Part shown: positions 22,631-32,530 of the stretch, in pieces
How the letters are laid out: every line of letters starts with the position of its first letter
Numbering within the stretch: position 1 is the first letter of the stretch
DNA from: Saccoglossus kowalevskii
Taxonomy: Eukaryota; Hemichordata; Enteropneusta; Harrimaniidae
Direction of reading: 5' to 3'
DNA: 46,166 nucleotides
Assembly (NCBI RefSeq): GCF_000003605.2
Contig: NW_003137828.1
Coordinates: 507,907 to 554,072, forward strand
Notes under the pieces: generated by a model
Database searches by the model: none
Seen by the model: only the letters and a program-made list of their open reading frames with translations
Told to the model about the DNA's origin: nothing
Made by a program: the position numbers and the translations under genes

Positions 22631-25600
22631 CTTGTAGACGAATTCACAGACATTGCAAAGAACTCGGTCAGTGAAGTACGTTCATCCACTCCAAAAAAGA
22701 ACAAAGACCCGAATGTCGTAGCCACCCAGGGGACAAATTCACAAACCGGGAGAAAAAAAGAAGACGATGTTAGCCTCGCCCGGTTCAACCTTCTTAAAAG
22801 ATCGAAGTCACGACAGAAGTCAGTGAAACACGTCAAAGCAACTCAAATTAAAATACAGAACGGTGAACCGGAAAAAATCCGATATGTGAACGGTTCTGAT
22901 ATTATCGGCTACCTGGATAATAATGGCGCGCCGGGACAACGAGTGGGTGGGTACAATGAGAATCAGGTCGCTGTTTGTGGTCATTGTGGAATGCCAAATG
23001 ATCGTAAGTACGCAGGTGTCAGTTACAAACAGTGCTGTTGTGCTGAAAATAAGCGTACTCACCGAATGACGGGAAATGCGACACCCCTAGTGCAGTACAA
23101 TAGTGATAGCGAAGATGAGATGGATACTGATCAAGAGACGACTAGTAGTAGTGACAATGCAGCGTTTAGCTTATCCTCCACTGAAGGATTCAGCTGTTCG
23201 CTCAACGAAATATCATCGATCGAATGCGAAACGTCATCCGCTTATTCCACAACGGCATCGGTCAGCAGCTGCGCTTCATGGTGGAGTCGACCGTCAGCGA
23301 GTTCTCTCAGTTACATGTCGCTTCAGCTCGACCGATTCGCGCCGACTAGCGATGCATACATCGACGAAGGGGGCGTATTCATTTCAGACGACCCCGTTGC
23401 CATGGAAACGGGTGACATTCTGATGACGTCGCCAATTGATGATGATATTAATCTATCCACCAGCAGCGGCCTCCCCGATGACGTCACAGACTGTTCGTCG
23501 GAAAGTTGTCATTCAGTCAGTGGAAAGGAGAATCACACACGAGTGGTCTCGTTAGCTGAGACGGGGTATGCCAGTAGCGATTCGCTGGACATTCGTCAGT
23601 CGTTTGAGAACATATGGCAAGAGAAACAAATAATTTCCAAGCAATGTGAGAAAAACTCTCATAGTAGAGAAATAATATGCCGTGCAAATTCAGAAAATAA
23701 AGTAAATAATATGAGATCAAGTGATAGTATAAATATTAGTGACGTAGAATCTGGTGATCGCTATTTCCCGAATGCAGGCGAGTTCACTAATTCTGACTTG
23801 CCTATTGCCGTGCCAGTGGCTTCTGGTCTATATGAAAACCATACAAATTCTGAAAATTACGGCAGTTTGAATCGACGTGGAAAAGTGACAGTGAAATCTC
23901 GGCCAACTTCTGAATACTTCACGGAGTACGCGGACGTAACTACTTCGCATGCGCGCGAAACTATTGACAAATACGACACAATTCCTAGAGTTCGTAATTC
24001 AAATGTGTCAGTGTTCAGCGAGTTCCCGCTAGTTCCTAGAAATGACGATAGTCTGAAGCGCCGAAGCCGATACGGAGCCAGAGCGAGCACGTGCACCATT
24101 GAGAGGTCTTCCATCTACTCGAACCTCGGTAGTGAAACGTCTGTCGACGAATATACCAAAGTTGAATTCAGAAACGATACCTACAATCGCCAACCCGATC
24201 TGAGAGTGCGCATTGAAGACACTGTCTTTCGGCTACATTCCGACCTTATGAAACGTAAAAGCGGATATTTTCGAGGCGTTCTTTCCAGTGCATGGGCAGA
24301 AAGTTTTCACATTCGCCAGGGACAAGCTGTTGAATTTCTGTCTTCTCCACCCACGACCGATTCATTCAAAACATTAATGAACTTCTTGTATTTCGATTCT
24401 ATGGACGTCGCCAAGAACGCAGTGGAGGACCTTCTGGCGGCTTCTGACTTCTTGCAGATTACTCTCCCTGCGAATACTCTGGATAAATATTTAAATATTC
24501 AGAGCTGGGAGAAATATCAACAACTTTGCAAAAAATATAACTGTGGAAACGTGCAGCAAAGTGTCCACCATTATCTCGCCGACCACTACCGACACATCGG
24601 CAACACGTTTAAGTATCTCGTGGAAGACAAACAGACAAAAGCTAACGTTTCAGGAAAATATGAAACAGCGGGCCGCTTCACAGTACCTGCCCTTTCCATG
24701 GTGTACCTGAGCAAAGTGCACGAGCACGTCGAATGTGAGCATGCGCTGTGTTGCTATGACGAAAGAAGCCAACGATGGTATGAAATGGAGCGGTTCCCCA
24801 GAGTTCTGCCTGTCTGCACCAATCGGAGATGGTTCACGCACGCGCACAATATGTATGTGAGTTTGCAAGACACAGATAATATTTACCAAGATGGCTCAGC
24901 GCTCATGCTTGAATATAACTCTAAAACTGGGAAATGGAATGGCAACATACCGAGAATTTCAACGACGAACACAATCAATGGGGTGACCGCTACCGCAGGC
25001 CCGGACGACACACTGTATGTATTGGAAAGCGGCTCACTGGTAAAAGCGGGACCAGCCAAACCAAGTCCCGGATTACTCCCGGCAGCCACCGCCAATAATA
25101 TTATGCTACACGTGTTTCAGAAAGGTTCCAAATTACGCCCTCGGTGGGATAGGTTTTCGATCCCGTTAAATACGCGTGAACACGAGGGGCCAGGGCAGAT
25201 TTTTTTCTTCGATGTCTGCTGCTGTGGTGGTAGGGTGTTCTTTCTTTATTCCAAGGCAAGATGCCCGTGTCTTTACTTAGCTAGCATCACTCAAAAACAA
25301 ACACCGCACGGAGTACTATGGGTTGCTGAAGAAGAAACAGTCGTCGGAGGACCGTACATGCAGCACGGTCAATCGCTGCGACGGCTGGTCTCTAATGGGC
25401 GCGATCTTTACATCGTTATAACGAGCACCCGGTGTGTCCTGGTCAAACAGTACGACTACCAACGCCGAATTCTGGACGAATTATCCCGATTCGACAACGA
25501 TCACAAGCTATTCAAACACGTTCGCTACGACCGCAAACGTGCGACGGCCGTTACTATAGTAACCAACAAAATTTACATCTATAACTTTCCGCGAAGTAAA

Positions 25601-25750
25601 CTTATCTGTTGCTACAACCTTGATGCCAAGAAGTGGTCATATGTGCGAATGCCGCCAAGGGTGCTCTCCGATCCTTACGACACCATCGAACTCATGTCGC
25701 TTCAAATACCGCGAGATTTTCCGAAAGTTGCCAGACCTATTCTAACATAG
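22631..25750 (+). CDS. BTB-BACK-kelch-like protein, large (probably last) exon, 5' end unresolved
   Basis: Open frame to a TAG at 25748-25750. Residues are numbered from an in-frame ATG at 22499. Residues 45-560 are Ser/Thr/Asn-rich and look disordered, with a basic run LLKRSKSRQK (98-107, possible nuclear signal), a Cys cluster CGHC...CCC (160-181, possible metal site) and an acidic run (200-213). A BTB domain follows at about 566-665 (PDLRVRIEDTVFRLHSDLM, then GYFRG). Its W599-A600-E601-S602 fits the hydrophobic-x-E pattern of cullin-3-binding BTB proteins. A short BACK-like helical part lies at 670-720. A divergent kelch-type propeller occupies about 724-1075, with blade signatures such as ALCCYDERSQRWYEM and KLICCYNLDAKKWSYV but few Gly-Gly pairs. 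By family knowledge it could be a CUL3 substrate adaptor; that is inference. A single long exon plus long N-terminus vaguely recalls KBTBD11, but I cannot assign orthology. GC is well above the flanks. The BTB/kelch call is firm and the start is not. Confidence 0.88.
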   Translation, partial: LVDEFTDIAKNSVSEVRSSTPKKNKDPNVVATQGTNSQTGRKKEDDVSLARFNLLKRSKSRQKSVKHVKATQIKIQNGEPEKIRYVNGSDIIGYLDNNGAPGQRVGGYNENQVAVCGHCGMPNDRKYAGVSYKQCCCAENKRTHRMTGNATPLVQYNSDSEDEMDTDQETTSSSDNAAFSLSSTEGFSCSLNEISSIECETSSAYSTTASVSSCASWWSRPSASSLSYMSLQLDRFAPTSDAYIDEGGVFISDDPVAMETGDILMTSPIDDDINLSTSSGLPDDVTDCSSESCHSVSGKENHTRVVSLAETGYASSDSLDIRQSFENIWQEKQIISKQCEKNSHSREIICRANSENKVNNMRSSDSINISDVESGDRYFPNAGEFTNSDLPIAVPVASGLYENHTNSENYGSLNRRGKVTVKSRPTSEYFTEYADVTTSHARETIDKYDTIPRVRNSNVSVFSEFPLVPRNDDSLKRRSRYGARASTCTIERSSIYSNLGSETSVDEYTKVEFRNDTYNRQPDLRVRIEDTVFRLHSDLMKRKSGYFRGVLSSAWAESFHIRQGQAVEFLSSPPTTDSFKTLMNFLYFDSMDVAKNAVEDLLAASDFLQITLPANTLDKYLNIQSWEKYQQLCKKYNCGNVQQSVHHYLADHYRHIGNTFKYLVEDKQTKANVSGKYETAGRFTVPALSMVYLSKVHEHVECEHALCCYDERSQRWYEMERFPRVLPVCTNRRWFTHAHNMYVSLQDTDNIYQDGSALMLEYNSKTGKWNGNIPRISTTNTINGVTATAGPDDTLYVLESGSLVKAGPAKPSPGLLPAATANNIMLHVFQKGSKLRPRWDRFSIPLNTREHEGPGQIFFFDVCCCGGRVFFLYSKARCPCLYLASITQKQTPHGVLWVAEEETVVGGPYMQHGQSLRRLVSNGRDLYIVITSTRCVLVKQYDYQRRILDELSRFDNDHKLFKHVRYDRKRATAVTIVTNKIYIYNFPRSKLICCYNLDAKKWSYVRMPPRVLSDPYDTIELMSLQIPRDFPKVARPILT

Positions 25751-27560
25751 CGTTTTATTTCGGGCAAACATACTACAGTTTGTTGGTCACAGAGAAACTT
25801 GCTAGATATCTGCTAGAAACGAAACACGCCGACACATAGACGAGTCTATTAATTCTGTAGCACAATTATTGTGTATTTCGCTTCGAAAGATTTGACAAAA
25901 ATATGTACATACATTGCATAGTAGCAATGAAGTAATACTAGACCTGCGAACTTTGTTATTAACACGTCGCTGAGACGTCGTGGATCATAAATCGCATGAC
26001 AATCAATACAATGATGTTTATTGGTTTATTATGTAAACTAAACACGTTTAGAACAATTCCATATAACACAATGTTAAAAAAACAATTGCATTTTTTGACA
26101 CTTTTTGAACCCCAGATTTTGTAAATAATTCAGGACAACAAAACAACATCAGCCTACAATCTGAGATGACATAATATCTATACCATGGAATCTATGGTAA
26201 AGCATTATAATGCTGACAAAATGGCGACTATCAACAATCATTTTCTCAAAAATTAAGCTGATGACCCCCAATCTGTTTTACGTCAATATCTTTATATTTC
26301 CCTTGAGTAAAATTTATTTCAAAATGAATAAATGCTGGGTATTTACATTTATGGGTAGGCTTCTAACTTTAAGAAATAAGGAATTACGCATGCGCTTTGA
26401 ATTGTTGGTACGTATTGTTAATTCAATACGCATGCGCCTGAACATGATTAATTACTCTATCCACAAAGAACATATGTTCGCTTTGAATATAAAACACAAT
26501 GGTGTGGAACGGGAATAATAAATAAGTTAAATTATCACTATTGTCTTTTTCAAAAAGACAATTTGTTATGACGCTGTTAAGAACGTTCAAAATCAATTTA
26601 TATTGTGTCACGTGACACGTGTTTTTGCTCCACAAAAAATGATGATGTTGATTCGACACACGTTTTATATTGAAGGCCACACGTTTCGCCGTGATTTAAG
26701 TATAATGGCTAATTTCTAAACGAGAAATGACATTGTTGAAAATTCCAAAAATATTAACAATATGCATAACAATTGTAACGACTTATAAATGAAATGTATT
26801 GCTCATTGAGAATTTACTTTTCATTTCCTTTTTTTTCAATTAAATGTGAAGGTACTATGTACTGCAGGCGTTACTTGTTTCTCCCATGGATTCTTCTAAG
26901 AAATAAATTTCTATATTTTATGATACAACGAACTAGAAATACGCGGACTAAAAAAATAAAAAAAATATTCAATGTTTTAATATGTTACGTCATCTATTTG
27001 GGGTTCAGTCTATAATGATTTAATATTTACACAGCCCCGTTGGATTCCGAGGGACGTTGAATGTTCATTGTTAAATTGTGCCTAGAACGAGGATGCAGTG
27101 CACCGGATGTAAACACTTTTACAAGTATATCTTTTGTTTAAGTTATGTTGTGAATTACTATGTGAATTAATTACTGAAATACTGAGTTTTTTTCTCTTCT
27201 TTGTTTCCGATTGTCAATAAATAATGAAGAATGACGAACATGTTTATTTCGTGTACTGTTAGTACTAAAGAAATAATAACAATAAGCCCGGCCGCAAGAA
27301 CATAAACACAACGCTGATTTAGAAATTGCTAACTTTGATAATAAAAAATCGATGTCACAAGTCAATAATAACTAAAGAAGGAAATCTATCATTGAATGTC
27401 GGGTATTGAGAAAGATAAACATATTGCTGTTTTTGTCATAATTGTTCAGCCATTCTTATTTAACAATTAGGATTGCATTGATATATATATATACGAATGT
27501 CAGCACACAGCGCAAGTGCTGGTTTTCATCGTAGATGACAGAGCGGAGCTGTTCATTAAG
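25751..27560 (+). other. 3' flank / putative 3' UTR of the BTB/kelch gene
   Basis: No further coding signal follows the TAG. Canonical AATAAA hexamers occur only at some distance (26327-26332 and 26517-26522, with another near 26900). The nearest variant is AATACA just after 26000, followed by a T/G-rich stretch. The 3' end therefore cannot be fixed. Two CGCATGCG palindromes (26387-26394 and 26429-26436) and a palindrome GTGTCACGTGACAC at about 26605-26618 lie here. The rest is AT-rich with no recognisable feature. Confidence 0.3.
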
Positions 27561-27810
27561 GTGAATGCCCCTTGTCGACCGTCGTCTGTACGTCGATTAA
27601 TTTTCGATATCTTCTTGAAAACTACTAGCCCGCTAGCTTTAGTATGTTATATGTAGGTACTTTAAGTTGATATATATCAGATTTGTTTCTTGCGCAATAA
27701 TATCGTTAATTCTCTATTTAGAAGATATTTTTGTATATTTTTTTTTACTTCTTCATGAAAACTATCAGCCTGGTTGATTCGACTTATGATATGTTGGTTG
27801 CATTTTATGA
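27545..27810. repeat. Interspersed repeat with internal ~140-bp duplication
   Basis: CTTCTTGAAAACTACTAGCC near 27611 recurs as CTTCATGAAAACTATCAGCC near 27751. The leading GTCGACCGTCGTCTGTACGT and the TTCTTGAAAACTACT tail resemble, from memory, an abundant repeat of marine invertebrate genomes. This attribution is not verified. Confidence 0.45.
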
Positions 27811-29989
27811 TAATATCATAAAGTCTAAAAATGATCGAGGACAAATCCAGATTACTGCACTCATTAGTTATGTACACAGATTTCAAAAACTTTAAAGCCT
27901 GCTCTACTAATGTGCTCGGAAAAATCCATGGAGCTGCACAGCACAACTCTTAAGTCCCTAACCTATTCAAAACGTGTAATTCAAATAACGTTTACGGAAA
28001 AAAAACTACTTATTTGACGTATATTCAAAATTGAAGCTTTTATATTGAACACAGTTAGAAATTGAATAAATTGAGTTTTGAATTATTGGATTAAAAAATT
28101 ACGAATTGTCAGATAACTGATATCACGCTGAACTGTACTCTACGAAGCCATCAGATGGTCAGCTAACGCCAACGCATTGTGATTTCTCACCAAGATATAT
28201 TCACTGTATGTCAATCCTGGGAATACCTGACCCAATAATTTTTTTAGCATAATTACTATCGTAGTACCAAGTACATTTGAATACGATAACATTAAACCTC
28301 AATCACTGAAAGCTAGATAAATATTGTATATTACGTCTACTGTACACACAAAGATCGGTGCGCAGTCACGAAAACCCGAGACTGGCATGTCGGTAAAATC
28401 ATGAAGTTTTATGATAAAATCTACCTGCACTTGTGTGAACAATCTATATGACTTTATCAACGGACTATGCTAAAAGCAAATCATAACAACTTGTTATGGG
28501 TTTTTTTCTCCGGCGAATTTAACTAATAATAAATGGGAGTAATACACTGAATCCAAAACAATGTCCAAACTATCAATCCAGTAAATGACGTGGGTCTGAA
28601 GCGTAATTTACTACGTCATAATCTCTGAAATATACATGCCATTTGTCTGTTTTATGGGGGTGCGAGTGATGTTACACAACATTGCACGAGTTTCATCGCT
28701 TCTCTGATTTCACATTCTTTGTAATTGGCTGTGTGAAGGTCACCCTAAGTAAAGTATCATTTTGTGTTTGATAAACTGCAATCCAACAACGCAATATAAG
28801 GAACATCATTTTGATAAACGCAGTTTGATGGTTGCCCTCCCCTAACATACATACATTTTCATATAACATAGCTTGAAATTATGACACTGTGAATCTCCAA
28901 TCGTAAAATATTGACAGAAAAATCACATAAGTGAAATTAATGTTGCAGGCATTCAGTATATGGTCAAGTGTCAAAATTTTGCCTGAAATATGCCATCCCA
29001 ATATAATGGAATGGTTGGGGTAAATTAAGTATTTGAATAAGTCCTCCTAGTATTGTATTTAGTAGAATTTCTCTTAACTTCCAAACTTAATAATGCCATG
29101 TTTCTTTTAAGTACATTACGAATTTTTGAGTTGGGCTCGATTTAGGCCGACTATATTTGAATTTAAACTATGCAAACTCGAATCGAATCAAATGAGCACA
29201 CATTGTCAGAGACCACATTCAGAAAAACAACAGAATTATGTATCCGACATAAAAAGCTAAAAACACTTACCTAACCTAGAATATTGAAAGCATTGAACGT
29301 TTACTTTGAAATTCCGTATCTCTATTGATAAATAAGAGCAAATATTCTGAGAAGATTAGTTAAATAAAGTTTTGAATATTCAAATTTTGCGATTGTTTAT
29401 AGTACTCGTACTGCTGAAATATCAGTTGCCGAAATTTGAATCTTAACATTGACGATAATCTACACGCTTCTATTATATTCCCGCAAACCATATACAAGTG
29501 GTTACGTTTAGTGATTTACGTTCAGTTAAATTATATTCCTAATTCGTTTTTTGTTTTCAATTACTGTAAGATAGTTGATATACCTGACGTGGTTTATATG
29601 AACATAGAATAAATTGTCCCGCTATTGATTCTTACCCGAATCTAAAATGACAAACACAAGAAAACGTATTAAACTATTGTGTCTATCAACATTTTTTAAA
29701 TAATTCAATTTATAATATCTGTCTTCATTTCCATGAGCTTTTAGAATATATATATATACCACATTTTGTTACTACGTATAGCTTTAATCAATAAAAATGC
29801 CTAGGCATGCACGAAAAATATTATTGTTTAAAAAAGCTGATAATTAATAATAATATATTAAAGGTAGTAAACTAATTCTCACATAGTGTGTTTAGTATGT
29901 TAAATTTTTCATTGTTTTTTTTTTGTCAACGTCATTGGGGCAATCATTTTAAAATTTGGCATGATGATACTAAAAGTTGGTGCGTTCTT
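27811..29989. other. Gene-free AT-rich stretch
   Basis: Strongly AT-rich with TA tracts near 29745. No frame above 60 codons and no tandem structure seen. Confidence 0.5.
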
Positions 29990-30480
29990 GTACATATCCC
30001 ATGTTCAACCAATTAGGTCATATGACCAGATACCATTTTCTGCCATAATTTAGTTATACATCTCATTTGCATAATTTATTTATTTTATAATTTGCATAGT
30101 TTATTTCACTATTCCTGAATAACTATGAGACGCCAACTGACATAATTCACAAATCTACAATTTTCTGGAAAATCGACTCATATATCAAATTACCATATAT
30201 GACTAATGGACAATGCAACAAGTACAACATTGAAGTCTTGGAACTAACGCATTAGATGACCATATATGGTCATGGAATCTCATTAATAAGCATGAATGAT
30301 ATATATTAAGCGCTGGAGCAGACAAGAACATGAAACCAGAGTAACTTTAAAACAATTGGACAAGAGATGTGACTAACATATCAGATAACAATATATAGCC
30401 ATGCGACCTCATTAATATGCATAACTGTAATATCTCAAGCATTGTTGCAGATTGTACAATGAAACAACGCGACCGTTTGC
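29990..30480. repeat. Diverged tandem repeat, ~129-bp unit (GTCATG.GACCTCATTAA family)
   Basis: CATGGAATCTCATTAATAAG at 30271 and CATGCGACCTCATTAATATG at 30400 are 129 bases apart. A less clear third unit begins with the perfect palindrome GGTCATATGACC at 30016-30027. The family recurs at 40.2-40.4 kb. Confidence 0.6.
30256..30273. promoter_or_regulatory. 18-bp perfect palindrome containing a CArG box
   Basis: ATGACCATATATGGTCAT reads the same on both strands. Its centre CCATATATGG is a perfect SRF/MADS-type CArG consensus. It lies in a repeat unit, so it may simply be part of that repeat. Confidence 0.4.
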
Positions 30481-32364
30481 GTCTACGGTTTACCATAACC
30501 CCTTAAGCATGAGAATATTCAGATGTTGGCGCACCCTTTTTTTAACATGTAAGGCGTTTTCAGCCAAGTTCGAGCTCTCTGTTATATGAAAAATGTTCGC
30601 TACAAGCGTTCATGTGTTCTCGCATGTATATGTATGTACTAGGACTGTGGTTAACTGGGCCAGTTATGTATTATTCATAATTGTGAAAGTAGTTTAGTAC
30701 TTAAATCCTGACAACTTGGGTATTAATCAAGATTGTAAATTCTTCATCAAAACCTGCCGTTTTTTCAAGGGAACGATTTCTTCAATGATTAATTTTTTGA
30801 AGCTTCCTACAGGGTGCAGAGTTTCAATTTTCACGCAGTATGGTAGTAATGTGAGTAGTTAGGAGAACCCATCATCTCCAGTGATTATATGTATAATCAA
30901 TCATTGTGTAGTAGTACTTGCTTTCCACTCCTGCAGTATTTTGTAATTGTCTATTTTGTTATTTGTCTGTTACATTTTTTTCATTAAAAGTAGAAATTGG
31001 ATTAACTTCGAGATTATTTTAGGGGTTTAATTAATTTAATTGCGTATAATGATCACATTAAACATATTAAATACTCAAGTTTATATTCATATTTAAATCG
31101 TTCTTTAAATAAGTTCTCTATCCATAACATCGAATTTTGTTAGTATAAGCCAAAGACTATCTAAAGCAAAATCCAACACAAGGTATTTTCATATATTACA
31201 TAAAGCAGGCAAGCTACCAGTACCTAAGTTCAAAGTTCAAAGTTTTACCCAGCTGTACACAAATAAGACGCTTAACGCTAATAGCAAAATAAATGTCGCT
31301 GTAAAAATATCCAGTTATTATGTTCTTTTTTTTCAAGAGCTGTACATGTAATATATTTTGTAGAACCTAAAAATATTAAAATATATTCAGGGTCACTTCT
31401 CTAGACATCATGTTTTGAATTTGCTAAATACCATCAATAAAAGAACAAATAAGTAAAAATGCAATTGTGATAATAAATGTGATTTTTTTTTCTCTCAAAC
31501 GCTTTGGTAGGTACATCATTCAGTCAAGGATCGGCTTCATTCAAATGCCAAAGTTTGACTATTTTCATTGAAGTAGAATAAAACAGAGTAAGGGAATCCT
31601 GATAAATGTGGAAATCTCGGTGTTTATGTTAACGGGAATCGGCACGTATACCGCGTTACGAAGTAGAGATGGTATCATACGTTCGGCTTTTAAGAATGGA
31701 GAGCGGTGCGCATCAAGAGACGTTGCAATTAGGTTAGTTAGCATATACCACGATTTGTCTGTCCCCAAATGTCTTTCCAGACAGAGCCTCCGAGTAAATT
31801 TAATTGCAGCCGAGCATCATACTGCTGGGCTGAAAGAATGGTCGCCATGACGACGAGTGCCAGTACGATTGCTTTACTTTTTATGACGAACAAGAAAACA
31901 TCTGCGCACCTTTGCCTTCATTTAGATGAAAAAGTGAAAGTGCAAGACTACGTGTTCAACGTTTCCATTTAATTCCGTTGGGTTACTATGCTCTAAAGAG
32001 ATGCAGTGTAAGAGAATGTAGGTGAAGTTTGTCCGCGAGAAGTCTCATATAGGTCTATTATTGCCCTCCCATTAAATTGCATCGATCTTTAGACATTTTC
32101 GTCATAGTCACGAACTTACTAAAAAAAAGATCAATATATTGACAGGGAAGAATTCATTTTCTAGTATCCCCTCCAGGGGATTATAGATGATCACATTATA
32201 ATAAAACACACTCTCAACGAATTCTGTACACTGTAAATATTAATTAGTTAAAAACGTGAGTTGGCAGTCACGGCCACATGACCGATTCAGTGAGCTGGGG
32301 ATAATTGTAGTGATTCGAATCATTCTGTGTTCTTCATGCGCTTCCCAGTCTCAAAATACATTAC
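30481..32364. other. Mostly gene-free stretch
   Basis: AT-rich except for 31,560-31,980, which is more complex and holds overlapping short frames on both strands, including the signal-peptide-like minus frame. Confidence 0.4.
31738..31848 (-). CDS. Possible small secreted-peptide exon (low confidence)
   Basis: On the minus strand an ATG at 31848 opens a 36-codon frame (MATILSAQQYDARLQLNLLG... ending ...GIC, TAA at 31740-31738). The same frame is open upstream to a TGA at 31920. It reads KSKAIVLALVVMATILSA then QQYDARL: a charged start, a hydrophobic core of about 14 residues and a small-residue site before Gln, like a signal peptide. No in-frame Met precedes KSKAIVL. A pyrimidine-rich stretch ending ATGAAG just upstream (plus-strand about 31918-31945) could be a 3' splice site. 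I recognise no family. Chance cannot be excluded for so short a frame. Confidence 0.2.
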   Translation of the reverse strand: MATILSAQQYDARLQLNLLGGSVWKDIWGQTNRGIC

Positions 32365-32530
32365 ATCGCCCTGTATCACTTATCTTATATCATTATTCTA
32401 TATCAATTATATGACTATCCTATATCACTACCTTATATCACTTATATCACTATACTATATCGCTTATATCTCTACCCTATATAACGATACTATATGATAT
32501 ATACCACTATTCTATATCACTTATAGCACA
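32365..32530. repeat. Short tandem repeat, CTATATCACTTA-type units
   Basis: About a dozen degenerate units of 9-16 bases built from TATATCACT and TATCACTTATAT. Low complexity, with no coding signal. Confidence 0.8.
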
